Positions 7,901 to 15,928 of a DNA stretch of 30,392 nucleotides are shown piece by piece. Location of the stretch: positions 1 through 30,392 of IMG/VR virus record IMGVR_UViG_3300046004_000413. The stretch is one strand, 5' to 3'. How positions within the stretch are numbered: the first letter of the stretch is position 1; each line of letters opens with the position of its first letter. A model generated the notes under the pieces. That model searched no databases, was not told the origin of the DNA, and saw only the letters and a program-made list of their open reading frames with translations. A program made the position numbers and the translations under genes. The DNA comes from a virus.

Positions 7901-9550
7901 CTATGGTAAATCTGGCGGTACAACACCTGTTGTTCTACTAGCTTTTTGTCTACGTTGACGTTCTGACATTAGATCGGAGTTGCCTAATGAATCACTTAAC
8001 CAATTGTCATCCCCTCTTGTTGCTTCGCCGACTTTGTCAAACTGTTTAGCTAATGTATAGAATCTACCGTTTTTCTGTGGTAAATCATCTCCAATAACAG
8101 TGAATGTACATGATACCGACACCTTATGTGGGGTTTGCATCATGTTAGGGTCATCTTCGAGATTAATTTCCCAGGTTGTATCAGTGTCGTGTAATGTGTA
8201 TGATAATGATGTTAATAATACTGGAGTTTGCTTAAATAAATCTCCAATTGTTATTCTCATCCATGGAGCTTTAAGTGCTATGCTATCTAATGTATAAGTA
8301 GGAGCAGTATATCCGGCTAATGCATTTAATTTTCTCCAAATTGGTTGCATTTCATCTCGGTCTGTTGCATATACTGTGAAGTCTAAATTTAAATCTCGGC
8401 CAAATCCAGTATATTGCCAATTTGGATCAGCTCTACCAATCATTGTTACCGGTGTCCAATTGGCATTAAATGAATCTGATAAACTATTAATAGTTGCCCG
8501 AAATACCATAATGTCATCAGGCTTTGCTAATGGATCAGCATTAGTTAATCCAGGACCGGTCATATAAAATTTAATAAAATCCTGTGTTATACCTAATTTA
8601 TTTAATGCGCTACCAATTTTACCTGATCCGAATATTGCTGATGGTTTCCATAAATATGCATTATCTAGATCTCGTTTTCCAAAATCAATAACACTAACTC
8701 GGTCGCCTCGGAACGGAGTTATTATTTCATTCAAACGTTTCGTTGGGGCAAATTCACCTACTAATTTGTCTGTTGTTGGATCATAACTAGTTATTACCCA
8801 TTGTTTAGCAACATGGGATCTAGCAGTGAAATCAGCTCGAAGTGCATATAGATTATCCTGATCTCCCCATCCATACCCGGACTTTCCGCCACCGTTTAAA
8901 TTAAATACAGAATATGCTCCTACTGGTGATGCAGAAGCCGCAGCATATGCACCTGCTTTTTTACTGCCTCGGGTTAATGCACTAACTCCATCTAGGCGAA
9001 TATTTGTTAAATTCTTAGCAGTTTCTTTTAATACCCGACGAGCTCTAAAATCTGAATATAATACTCCTGGGAATGGTTTTAATTGATCTAAGGTTAATGT
9101 TGAATATTGTGGCATAGGTACGGGTGCCGTCAGGCCTGATCCTACCGATTGAATAACGGATTGTCCAATTTGGGAAACTTGTGGTATTCCTAAACCGCTA
9201 GCAGCACTTAATACTGCGGAACCAATTGCATTAGATAAAACGCCTTTTCCAGTTATATTGGTACTCGCGGCAGTTGGAGCTTGCCATAATCTCCATTCTT
9301 TATTTATTGATGCAAATTGTAGGTCTGATTTTGTATATGAGCCAGCTGGTAGGGAATCTAAGGTTTGATCCGTTAATATACCAGGAATTGGTGGTTGATC
9401 TGCTGTGTTAATAGTTGGTGCCCAATCTTCAAATACACTGTGTACAAATTGTGTGTTTTGTATAGATGTTGGATTCGTATATATTACATCAGGTAATATA
9501 TTAAATGGTGCTGTGAATTGCGAGCCGGCTGATAATGTTGGGTTACTCAT
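7901..9550 (-). CDS. Baseplate tail-tube junction/cap protein, gp48/gp54-like (549 aa)
   Basis: Residues about 345-475 carry a tube-like beta domain: FRATINSLSDSFNANWTPVT, GRADPNWQYTGFGRDLNLDF, then PWMRITIGDLFKQTPVLLTS and WEINLEDDPNM. Proteins with this domain cap the baseplate hub and nucleate tube polymerisation. The N-terminal 330 residues are rich in Gly, Ser and Ala and look like an extended or inserted region; the C-terminal tail (RQRRQKASRT) is basic. The gene directly follows the tape measure and precedes the LysM-like and hub genes, the expected place for a gp48 or gp54 equivalent. AAGGA precedes the ATG by 8 bases. The choice between gp48 and gp54 cannot be made here. Confidence 0.68.
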   Translation of the reverse strand: MSNPTLSAGSQFTAPFNILPDVIYTNPTSIQNTQFVHSVFEDWAPTINTADQPPIPGILTDQTLDSLPAGSYTKSDLQFASINKEWRLWQAPTAASTNITGKGVLSNAIGSAVLSAASGLGIPQVSQIGQSVIQSVGSGLTAPVPMPQYSTLTLDQLKPFPGVLYSDFRARRVLKETAKNLTNIRLDGVSALTRGSKKAGAYAAASASPVGAYSVFNLNGGGKSGYGWGDQDNLYALRADFTARSHVAKQWVITSYDPTTDKLVGEFAPTKRLNEIITPFRGDRVSVIDFGKRDLDNAYLWKPSAIFGSGKIGSALNKLGITQDFIKFYMTGPGLTNADPLAKPDDIMVFRATINSLSDSFNANWTPVTMIGRADPNWQYTGFGRDLNLDFTVYATDRDEMQPIWRKLNALAGYTAPTYTLDSIALKAPWMRITIGDLFKQTPVLLTSLSYTLHDTDTTWEINLEDDPNMMQTPHKVSVSCTFTVIGDDLPQKNGRFYTLAKQFDKVGEATRGDDNWLSDSLGNSDLMSERQRRQKASRTTGVVPPDLP

Positions 9551-9566
9551 TTATTTATCCTTTATA

Positions 9567-11336
9567 TTATGCAAATCGCTCGTTTAAGTTAACACCGCCG
9601 GATTTTATTGCTGCTACTATCATTGCGCCTACTTGTAACATTGTGTTTGCTAATTCTTTATCGCTTCCGGTATTTGTAGTAGCTGATTTGTCAAATAAGT
9701 TTGTCCCAGCAATTACAGTATCTTTATTATTTAATTGTATTGCCCCTTCTGGTCCCATTAATGTGCGAGTACCGTAACCACTTGGCGGCGATAATATATC
9801 TTCACCTGTCGTCACCGGGAGTCCAGCTGGTTGAACCTTATTCATATCACCGGATCGTGTACCTGTGATCCCACTGAGAACCTTGACACCTAGTTCTTTT
9901 GCGCTAAGTACTTGATTTAAGCCCTGTGCAACATTTGCCAGGTTACCTATAGTTTGAGCGCTAGGGAGCGTGTCCATGGTCTTATCACTAAATCCGGTTT
10001 TTCTAATAGATTTTAGATTTGCTTCGCGGGCACCTTTAACAGTAGCTTCCATATCAGGAACTAATTTTTTTACCAATACATCAGTAAGAATTTGTATTTC
10101 AGTAAGAATTTTTTGGTCAATAGTTCTAGTATCTAAGCCGCCGATTAATTTTTCCATGTCATCATCAGTTGCTCCTAATGATTTTGCTGCTTTTAATAAT
10201 GCGTCACCAGTTTCATCAAATAATGCTTCTCCGCCAGGTAGTTTTTCTAAGATGGATTTTTTTTGCAATGCTCGTGCTAATGCAGCTTCATCCATTCCTA
10301 ATAACTCTGACATTTGTTTTCTGGCAAATAAATTGTTTTCTAGAGTTTTACCTTCTTGTTCTAGAATAGTATTTAAGACATTAGCTTGTTTACTGGCATC
10401 TCCTTGCAATGTTGCTTCTCGATATGCATTAGTTAAACTCTTACCTCGTAAATCGGACCGAGCTTTATCGTTTCCAACTAAACGTCGACCGCTTAATAAT
10501 TGATATTCTAATTCTTGACCGATACTAGATTCGATATTTAATAAATTATCTGCTGTCTTTTTAAGATCACCCATTTTAAATCCTAGTTTGCTAGCTTTTA
10601 CGATTGCTAGTTCTAGATTTCCCGGCATTTTTCCATATTGTAATTGTACATCCTCTGATGTTTCAGCAATTCCTTCTGAAATCATTTTAAACGACCCCAT
10701 CATTCCCGTAGAATCTTCAATTGCTTTAGATAAATTATATTGAGATATTAATGATTCTTGGGCATCTTTTCCGCGTTGCATTGCAAACCCGGTATATTTT
10801 TCTGCTTGCTCTTCAGATAGTCCCAGATTTGTGGTCATTACTTGTTGTATTCGAATCAGACCTTTATATTCTTCAGATCCAGCTGCTGTCATTTGATCTA
10901 GGGTTGGCAACATTTTTTTAATATTGCTAGCATATCCATTAATTTGGGCGCTAGATAATTTAAGATTTGTAGCAATATCCATTAATTTGCTGCCTAATTT
11001 CGCAGCTGTAATACTATTAATCCCAAATGATTTATTAAGTTCTTTATTTCTAGTTTCTAAGACGTATGTTTGTTGTTGAGCAGCTACTATGGTATCAGTA
11101 AGACCTTTTAATCCATTTAAATATACATCAGTGCCTTTAGCGATTTCTGACTGTTGTGTAAATAATTCTGCGTAGGCGTCTTTCAATGAGATAACTGCAG
11201 CTGCCCCTATGGTAAATTGCGCCGCGCTTAGCGCTAGATCTGCAACTGCACCAACAGCTGCAGTTATTGGCGGTTTCTTAGCGCCATGTCTAGTTTGTTG
11301 TTTAAGCCGAGCTATTAATTGAGTATGAATATCCAT
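9567..11336 (-). CDS. 29: Tail tape measure protein, gp29-like (589 aa)
   Basis: A long, mostly helical protein with Ala-rich hydrophobic segments near the N-terminus (VADLALSAAQFTIGAAAVIS, residues 30-49) and extended coiled-coil-like stretches, as expected for a tape measure. The C-terminus has the pattern MGPEGAIQLNNKDTVIAGTN (about residues 528-547), which I recall from tape measure proteins of marine T4-like phages. At 589 aa it is almost the size of T4 gp29 (590 aa), predicting a tail of about T4 length. It lies immediately after the chaperone pair, the canonical order. The ribosome-binding site before the ATG at 11336 is weak. Confidence 0.85.
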   Translation of the reverse strand: MDIHTQLIARLKQQTRHGAKKPPITAAVGAVADLALSAAQFTIGAAAVISLKDAYAELFTQQSEIAKGTDVYLNGLKGLTDTIVAAQQQTYVLETRNKELNKSFGINSITAAKLGSKLMDIATNLKLSSAQINGYASNIKKMLPTLDQMTAAGSEEYKGLIRIQQVMTTNLGLSEEQAEKYTGFAMQRGKDAQESLISQYNLSKAIEDSTGMMGSFKMISEGIAETSEDVQLQYGKMPGNLELAIVKASKLGFKMGDLKKTADNLLNIESSIGQELEYQLLSGRRLVGNDKARSDLRGKSLTNAYREATLQGDASKQANVLNTILEQEGKTLENNLFARKQMSELLGMDEAALARALQKKSILEKLPGGEALFDETGDALLKAAKSLGATDDDMEKLIGGLDTRTIDQKILTEIQILTDVLVKKLVPDMEATVKGAREANLKSIRKTGFSDKTMDTLPSAQTIGNLANVAQGLNQVLSAKELGVKVLSGITGTRSGDMNKVQPAGLPVTTGEDILSPPSGYGTRTLMGPEGAIQLNNKDTVIAGTNLFDKSATTNTGSDKELANTMLQVGAMIVAAIKSGGVNLNERFA

Positions 11337-11353
11337 GGTTAGATCTTATTTAT

Positions 11354-11363
11354 TAATAAATAT
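11354..11363 (-). promoter_or_regulatory. Leader AT element variant upstream of the tape measure gene
   Basis: The plus strand reads taataaatat, so the coding strand reads ATATTTATTA, 17 bases before the ATG at 11336. It is a variant of the recurring leader element and shares the ATATTTAT core. It abuts the end of the downstream chaperone frame at 11364. Confidence 0.35.
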
Positions 11364-11654
11364 TTATCTACGTGATTTTGCTCTAGCAGCCGCGGCTAGT
11401 TGTTGGGTCCTAATCTCTTCAGCCGCGGCTTCTTTTTCACCGATAATTTTATTAACTTTTTTAATCCAAAAATCACGAAGAAAAATGGGCATATTGTATA
11501 TAGTTTCCCAGTCCCATCTTCCATCGCCCCACCATATTAAATTGAAAATAGAATCGTGTAATTGTACTCGGTCTGCTGGTTTAAAACCAAAAAAGGTCTG
11601 CGCCAAAACGAAAGCCAGAAGAGAAAGTGCTCCCATCTTCACCTTCGAACTCAA
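11364..11654 (-). CDS. Downstream frame of tail-assembly chaperone (likely frameshift product)
   Basis: This 96-codon frame overlaps the end of the 252-aa chaperone gene by 74 bases in the +1 (equivalently -2) frame. The part beyond the upstream stop is 72 residues: DSIFNLIWWGDGRWDWETIY followed by NMPIFLRDFWIKKV and an Ala/Arg/Glu-rich helical tail. The D-W-E-x-x-Y-x-M-P-x-x-L-R segment looks like the T part of G/GT chaperone pairs. The nominal start is a TTG at 11654, and an ATG at 11636 has AAGGTG before it, so independent translation cannot be excluded. More likely it is made as a 324-aa fusion with the upstream frame. It lies directly before the tape measure, where such frameshifts occur in most long-tailed phages. 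T4 gp51 is an alternative comparison by position. Confidence 0.68.
   Translation of the reverse strand: MSSKVKMGALSLLAFVLAQTFFGFKPADRVQLHDSIFNLIWWGDGRWDWETIYNMPIFLRDFWIKKVNKIIGEKEAAAEEIRTQQLAAAARAKSRR
11581..11594 (-). other. Candidate programmed +1 frameshift site
   Basis: On the coding strand the last codons of the upstream frame are CTT TTT TGG TTT TAA, and the next base is A. A P-site TTT can slip +1 onto TTT while the stop TAA waits in the A site, continuing as AAA CCA in the downstream frame. The geometry resembles the RF2 CTT-TGA site. A second site lies 6 bases upstream: a run of six T allows +1 or -2 re-pairing at TTT before TGG. Both give the same downstream protein. No measured slippage; inferred from sequence and gene position. 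Confidence 0.6.
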
Positions 11655-12339
11655 ATGTTAGATCTAAACCTGGCATATTGGTAAACATGTAGTTTCTAAA
11701 TTTCTTGGCATCGATTGACATAAAGTCATATCGGATAAAGTCTTCAATTGATACAGATTTTCGATCACCGTTAACTTCTCGTATTGCTAATTTTAATGTG
11801 TCACTAATTTTATCAGAATCAGATTCATTTTTAACCCATGTAAATTTAATATGTGTAGTTTCGTTAACTTCGTAATCAAATTCACCATTTCTATCAGATA
11901 CGAGATCGAATGGTTTATTTTTTAGTTTGTCTAATGCAACAACGCGAGTTAATACGGTATTAGTTTTTGGATCTGTTACGGTTACTGGATATTCTGCCCC
12001 ATATGCTAATATTCGAGCATGCACAATTAATCCATCTTTATCGACTGGAGATATATCCGAAACATTGATTTCTGTAATAATAATTGATTCAAGTAGTTTA
12101 TCGAATACAACTCCTTCTCTGATATATGATGCGTTGGTTAATATATCTTCATCATATGCTGTCATATATCGCATTTCCAATTTACCAGAACTTAATGGAT
12201 GTGTTTCTGGATATAATTTGCCTTGGCTTGCTAAATTTACTATAACAGTAGGTAATTTACTTCGTTGTTTGTTTTCAAAATTTTGGCGTGCTAAATTGAT
12301 AATGTTCTGATTATCTACGCGGTCTGTTAACTTCGACAT
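11581..12339 (-). CDS. Tail-assembly chaperone / T4 gp26-type protein (252 aa)
   Basis: The opening LPTVIVNLASQGKLYPETHP (residues 29-48) and KLEMRYMTAYDEDIL (53-67) match the family that includes T4 gp26 (T4 baseplate protein family), in which a strand with G-x-L-Y-P is followed by a mixed domain. Here the gene lies between tube and tape measure and is followed by an overlapping second frame, so I read it as the G-like chaperone that coats the tape measure before tube assembly. A T4 gp26-like hub-assembly role is the alternative. AAGGA lies 8 bases before the ATG. It follows a terminator and a leader AT element, so it probably starts a new transcription unit. Confidence 0.75.
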   Translation of the reverse strand: MSKLTDRVDNQNIINLARQNFENKQRSKLPTVIVNLASQGKLYPETHPLSSGKLEMRYMTAYDEDILTNASYIREGVVFDKLLESIIITEINVSDISPVDKDGLIVHARILAYGAEYPVTVTDPKTNTVLTRVVALDKLKNKPFDLVSDRNGEFDYEVNETTHIKFTWVKNESDSDKISDTLKLAIREVNGDRKSVSIEDFIRYDFMSIDAKKFRNYMFTNMPGLDLTFEFEGEDGSTFSSGFRFGADLFWF

Positions 12340-12369
12340 ACTTCTTTCCTTATAACTTATTTCTATTTA

Positions 12370-12379
12370 ATATAAATAT
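12370..12379 (-). promoter_or_regulatory. Leader AT element (ATATTTATAT) upstream of the chaperone gene
   Basis: The coding strand reads CGCATATTTATATTAAA, 10 bases after the terminator T-run (TTTTTTACTGTACG) and 30 bases before the ATG at 12339. Its place between a terminator and the next ribosome-binding site argues strongly for a promoter. Confidence 0.55.
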
Positions 12380-12388
12380 GCGTACAGT

Positions 12389-12410
12389 AAAAAAGGGGCT
12401 TCTCGCCCCC
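12389..12410 (-). terminator. Intrinsic terminator after the tail tube gene
   Basis: The coding strand reads GGGGC-GAGAA-GCCCC followed by TTTTTT: a 5-bp GC stem, a 5-base loop and a U-tract. It lies 24 bases after the tube stop, so it ends the abundant tube transcript. Confidence 0.88.
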
Positions 12411-12434
12411 ATTTACTATGTATAGTGTTTTTGA

Positions 12435-12956
12435 TTAGAAATTTAACAATGCCCAGTCATATCTTAATGTCATTTCAATTGTTACAACATCTTCTGTTGA
12501 CCAATCTAATGAACCAAAATTAGAATCCATAATATAAGTTCCGTTTAAGATCCATTCTTCAACAATTTCGCCTAATGGAGATAATTGTCGTAAATATACT
12601 TGTTTTTTATAAAATGAAGAATATCCATCACGACCTGTTGCTGATTCATGGTGCAATCTTACCCATTCCATTACTGATTGAGCTCCAGATGGTACAATTG
12701 CATCATACAATGTAACTGCGATAGAATTCCATACAGATTTACCCTTAACATAGCGTTGAGTATTAATGTGGTCTAATGCAATTTCACCATTTGCCATTGA
12801 CGGCTTAGCTGACGCTTTAATTAAATAAGCAGGTATATCACCTAAAGACATAATAAATTGATGTTGTTTTTTTGGTTCCCAACTAGTAGAAACTCCAAAC
12901 ATATCATTATCACTTATGTATCCTAGGTTCGGGTTTATTTGATCTTCTAATGCCAT
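12435..12956 (-). CDS. 19: Tail tube protein, gp19-like (173 aa)
   Basis: The 173-aa product is close to T4 gp19 (163 aa). It has the family layout: HQFIMSLGDIPAYLIKASAK (residues 32-51), then VKGKSVWNSIAVTLYDAIVP (70-89), a central MEWVRLHH, and the closing FGSLDWSTEDVVTIEMTLRY (147-166). This subunit stacks as hexamers to form the inner tube through which DNA passes. It follows the sheath gene, the universal order in contractile tails. AAGGA lies 8 bases before the ATG at 12956; an out-of-frame ATG five bases upstream is a decoy. It is flanked by terminators on both sides, so it is probably a monocistronic unit, which suits a high-copy protein. Confidence 0.93.
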   Translation of the reverse strand: MALEDQINPNLGYISDNDMFGVSTSWEPKKQHQFIMSLGDIPAYLIKASAKPSMANGEIALDHINTQRYVKGKSVWNSIAVTLYDAIVPSGAQSVMEWVRLHHESATGRDGYSSFYKKQVYLRQLSPLGEIVEEWILNGTYIMDSNFGSLDWSTEDVVTIEMTLRYDWALLNF

Positions 12957-12976
12957 TTCATAGTCCTTGTATTTTT

Positions 12977-12986
12977 ATATAAATAT
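12977..12986 (-). promoter_or_regulatory. Leader AT element (ATATTTATAT) upstream of the tube gene
   Basis: The coding strand reads GCTGATATTTATATAAAAATA, 20 bases before the tube ATG and 8 bases after the T-run of the sheath terminator. Same terminator-element-RBS order as at 12370. Confidence 0.55.
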
Positions 12987-12994
12987 CAGCAAAG

Positions 12995-13025
12995 TAAAAA
13001 AGGTAGAACCGAAGTCCTACCCTTT
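12995..13025 (-). terminator. Intrinsic terminator with UUCG tetraloop after the sheath gene
   Basis: The coding strand reads GGTAGGAC-TTCG-GTTCTACC then TTTTTT. This is an 8-bp stem (one G-U pair) closed by the very stable C(UUCG)G tetraloop. It lies just after the sheath stop at 13045. Confidence 0.92.
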
Positions 13026-13044
13026 TATTTAATTAATTGTAATT

Positions 13045-15507
13045 TTATTGAGGAAAACTTGCCCCAGTTGGTTGAATATTGAAATCCAATATAATAAATT
13101 CAGCCGTACGAGTCGGTTGAAGGAATATTTGACCATATAATATATTTTGATCAATTAAATCCGATGTATTATTTGTAGAATCCATAACCACTTTAAATGC
13201 AGATAATCCTTGTTGAGTTCGTACTTGTTCTAGGTATGGGTTCACAATCGATAAGAATCTTGTTCTAGTTGCAGTTGTGTTTTGTTCGAATACCAAGTAA
13301 CGAGTTGATGATGCAATAAATTTCTTAACAGTGATCAATAAACGACGCACATTAACACGATCTAATGCACTTGGTCTAGCTTGTAGTGTCTTTTGACCCC
13401 AAATTACTACTCCGTCGTTAGGGAAGTTAGCAATAGGGTTAACACGAGCTTCATATAAGGTGTCCCGATTTGCTTGTGATAGTGCTTGATATGTCGATGA
13501 TACTGATGTCAATCCACCTCTCGTTAAACCTGCCGGGGCATACCATGGCGCTGCTACGGAATCATTAAATGCTAATACTCCTGGAACAACTACTGATGGT
13601 GGAACCCATGTTGGAACATTGTTTGCTGGATTAACAACTCTAACCCATGGCCAATAAGTTGCAGCATAATTACTATCTAAAGTTGTTACTTGATTTACTA
13701 CGGTATTAATACTATCTTTTAAAGCATTTGAATCCATTACATAGAATGTATCTTGTCTTTGTTGACATAGGTTACGAGCGGCAGAAGTAACTACTGGATG
13801 CAAACTATCAATGATTCCTGGTATTACCAACATATTCATATCATAGTAATCAGTATTAGCTAACAATGCAAATGCTTTATTATAAGCCAATGTACCTGCG
13901 GTGGTTGCGCCACTGCAATCAAATCCAAAAGTGTTTGCTGCGGTTAAATTTGCACCAGAGTATTTTTTAACGTTTGGTTTAACTCCATCAAATCCACCTT
14001 GCAACGGTACCATAAATTTACGAGTACCAAATGCAACGTTAGATGTAAATGTTCCTGCTGTTAATGCTGACTCCAATGAACCAGAATACACGGTAGTTGG
14101 AGTTGGATAGCCTGAACCAGAATCTTGAAGCATATCTCCTAAATAGAAATCAACATTGCTTCCTGCAGTAGAACCTGATGATGGAACTGGTGCTAGGTAA
14201 TTCAAGTTGTTAACATTTGTATAATCAAATCCAAAATAGTTATTGCTACTATATGATGTTACAACTTGTGATGTACGATATGTGGTTGCTGTCAAGTTTA
14301 AACTTCCAGATGCATTAGGCATTGGACTATTCATTGCACGGAAACCAAATGGTACCAATGTTTTATCATTAGTTTTAGTTGCTACACCAGTATCGACACT
14401 AACTCGAATAAAATTAGATAGATTTGGATAATCACCTTCAACACGAATATCTCCAGCATCTGTTACTGTTTGATAACGATCACCAATTACTCTGGAAATA
14501 TATTTTGGAGAATCTGGATCTAGGTTTACATTTAAGAATGTTTCAATAGTATCCGGGGATGCATCTGTGTCTTGAGATGAATATGGTGAGTTTGGTATAT
14601 TTGCGGTGTTTACGCGTCGTACCTCAACTGTGAATGTACCATAGCCATTTGGATCAGATACTTCGGATGCTGGACGTATATCCCGTATACCTACCTTAAC
14701 CTCAGCATTAACTGATGTTCCGTGCGACAATGTATAGAATTGAAATAAGTTTTTAGTAACACTTCCAATTTTCTGTGAAGTGATCCATGGTGTTCCTGCG
14801 GTGTTATAATCTTGAAGGAATTCATAGTTACTTAATATAGCTAGCGACATTGATACATTGCCTAGGTTATTAAATAAACTAGCAGCACCTGCATTTTCAT
14901 ATTGAACATATACTGGGTAATCTACTGTCTTAGGAGAAGCACCAAATACTTTGTTTACATACTTGTTGCTTGATTCAACAATTGAACTAGATATAGCAAC
15001 ACCATTTGCTACTAAGAATGAACCATCAAATCCAATTGCATCATCTGGTCCTGCTGCATATGAGCCGGATAATTTAATTGCAAATGAACCAGAGCCAGCA
15101 TCTAATAATACTGAATCAGCTAATACCGCAGTTGCGCCATCAGATGTTACTGGTTGAGATGGGTGTAGTAAATGTGTTACTACTTGTACAGATCCTGACT
15201 TTGCAATAACCGCTAAAGCTCCAGATGTTAATTTGTATCCATTTTCATACAGTAAACGTGTTACTGTCATTACATTACCGCCTTGATTAAAGTAATCATT
15301 AACAACGAATGGTACATATGAATCAGTTGTGTATGATCCAAATATCGATGTAAATTCGCCAAATGATGTTACTTGGGTTGGTATTAGTGCAGGACCTTTC
15401 ACTGTTGATCCTACGATTGCTGCTCCAATTTGGGCAACGCCTCCTGCTAAAAACGATTGATCTACTTCATTCGTAAATACGCCGGGAGAGACTATTCTTT
15501 CTGCCAT
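13045..15507 (-). CDS. 18: Tail sheath protein, gp18-like (820 aa)
   Basis: The start AERIVSPGVFTNEVDQSFL is the classic contractile-sheath N-terminus. The C-terminal domain (RVNVRRLLITVKKFIASSTR, then RTRFLSIVNPYLEQVRTQQG and DLIDQNILYGQIFLQPTRTA) is the conserved core that forms the sheath mesh. The sheath contracts to drive the tube into the cell. At 820 aa it is longer than T4 gp18 (659 aa), the extra length being Ser/Thr/Gly-rich surface domains in the middle (about residues 120-500). AGGAG lies 9 bases before the ATG. It is followed by a UUCG terminator and preceded by a leader AT element at 15531, so it is probably its own transcription unit. Confidence 0.95.
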   Translation of the reverse strand: MAERIVSPGVFTNEVDQSFLAGGVAQIGAAIVGSTVKGPALIPTQVTSFGEFTSIFGSYTTDSYVPFVVNDYFNQGGNVMTVTRLLYENGYKLTSGALAVIAKSGSVQVVTHLLHPSQPVTSDGATAVLADSVLLDAGSGSFAIKLSGSYAAGPDDAIGFDGSFLVANGVAISSSIVESSNKYVNKVFGASPKTVDYPVYVQYENAGAASLFNNLGNVSMSLAILSNYEFLQDYNTAGTPWITSQKIGSVTKNLFQFYTLSHGTSVNAEVKVGIRDIRPASEVSDPNGYGTFTVEVRRVNTANIPNSPYSSQDTDASPDTIETFLNVNLDPDSPKYISRVIGDRYQTVTDAGDIRVEGDYPNLSNFIRVSVDTGVATKTNDKTLVPFGFRAMNSPMPNASGSLNLTATTYRTSQVVTSYSSNNYFGFDYTNVNNLNYLAPVPSSGSTAGSNVDFYLGDMLQDSGSGYPTPTTVYSGSLESALTAGTFTSNVAFGTRKFMVPLQGGFDGVKPNVKKYSGANLTAANTFGFDCSGATTAGTLAYNKAFALLANTDYYDMNMLVIPGIIDSLHPVVTSAARNLCQQRQDTFYVMDSNALKDSINTVVNQVTTLDSNYAATYWPWVRVVNPANNVPTWVPPSVVVPGVLAFNDSVAAPWYAPAGLTRGGLTSVSSTYQALSQANRDTLYEARVNPIANFPNDGVVIWGQKTLQARPSALDRVNVRRLLITVKKFIASSTRYLVFEQNTTATRTRFLSIVNPYLEQVRTQQGLSAFKVVMDSTNNTSDLIDQNILYGQIFLQPTRTAEFIILDFNIQPTGASFPQ

Positions 15508-15530
15508 TAATATACTCCTATGTTTTTTTA

Positions 15531-15540
15531 ATATAAATAT
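15531..15540 (-). promoter_or_regulatory. Leader AT element (ATATTTATAT) upstream of the sheath gene
   Basis: The coding strand reads CCGCATATTTATATTAAAA, 23 bases before the ATG at 15507. The ten bases upstream of TATTAAA match the chaperone leader at 12370 (CGCATATTTATATTAAA). Confidence 0.55.
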
Positions 15541-15559
15541 GCGGTAAACTGGTCAAAAC

Positions 15560-15829
15560 TTATTCCGCGGCAGTGAATGTGCCATCTTCGATATTGATTT
15601 GACCATCACCGTAACGATCTTTTAATCGAGTTAATAGTTCAGACTCTTCTGTTCTTAGTTCTTGGAACTGGTCAATCAATCGTTGTTTCTCAGTTTCAAT
15701 CTCTTTAAGTTGATACGTTACTGCATATTCTTCTATCGTAACAGATCCGAGTATGCTAGCATTTTGTGCAAATTTTGATCTTAATTCTTGAATTGAATCT
15801 AGATGCTCTTTGTCTAATTTCTTTGTCAT
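15560..15829 (-). CDS. Small coiled-coil protein (89 aa)
   Basis: No family recognised. The 89-aa protein is highly charged, with heptad-like hydrophobic spacing over residues 10-72 (EHLDSIQELRSKFAQ, then LKEIETEKQRLIDQFQELRT). It ends in an acidic YGDGQINIEDGTFTAAE tail. It is probably a long helical hairpin or coiled coil. AAAGG precedes the ATG by 6 bases. It lies between the fibre-like and sheath genes. A role as an assembly factor or minor tail component is a guess from position. Confidence 0.7.
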   Translation of the reverse strand: MTKKLDKEHLDSIQELRSKFAQNASILGSVTIEEYAVTYQLKEIETEKQRLIDQFQELRTEESELLTRLKDRYGDGQINIEDGTFTAAE

Positions 15830-15868
15830 TGTAACCTTTGTTTTATTATAATGAATTTATGTGAGGAA

Positions 15869-15928
15869 TCAAACCTTTTTAGGCGATGTGGATTGATCTG
15901 ATCCAGTTGGTGGCGGAAGAGGTTGAGG
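15869..15928 (-). other. In-frame open extension after the stop of the 597-aa gene
   Basis: Directly after the TAA at 15931-15929, the same frame stays open for 19 codons: PQPLPPPTGSDQSTSPKKV, then TGA at 15871-15869. The proline-rich, Ser/Thr/Lys composition looks like a genuine C-terminal tail rather than random AT-rich spacer. It may be a readthrough extension, a remnant of a longer gene cut by a recent stop mutation, or chance. No other gene occupies this 99-base gap convincingly. Confidence 0.35.

Noticed and set aside
9970-10503. 177-codon open frame on the plus strand inside the tape measure gene
   Set aside because: It is antisense to a clearly recognised protein; Ser/Asn/Phe-rich composition is what the complement of helical, Lys/Glu/Leu-rich coding sequence gives.
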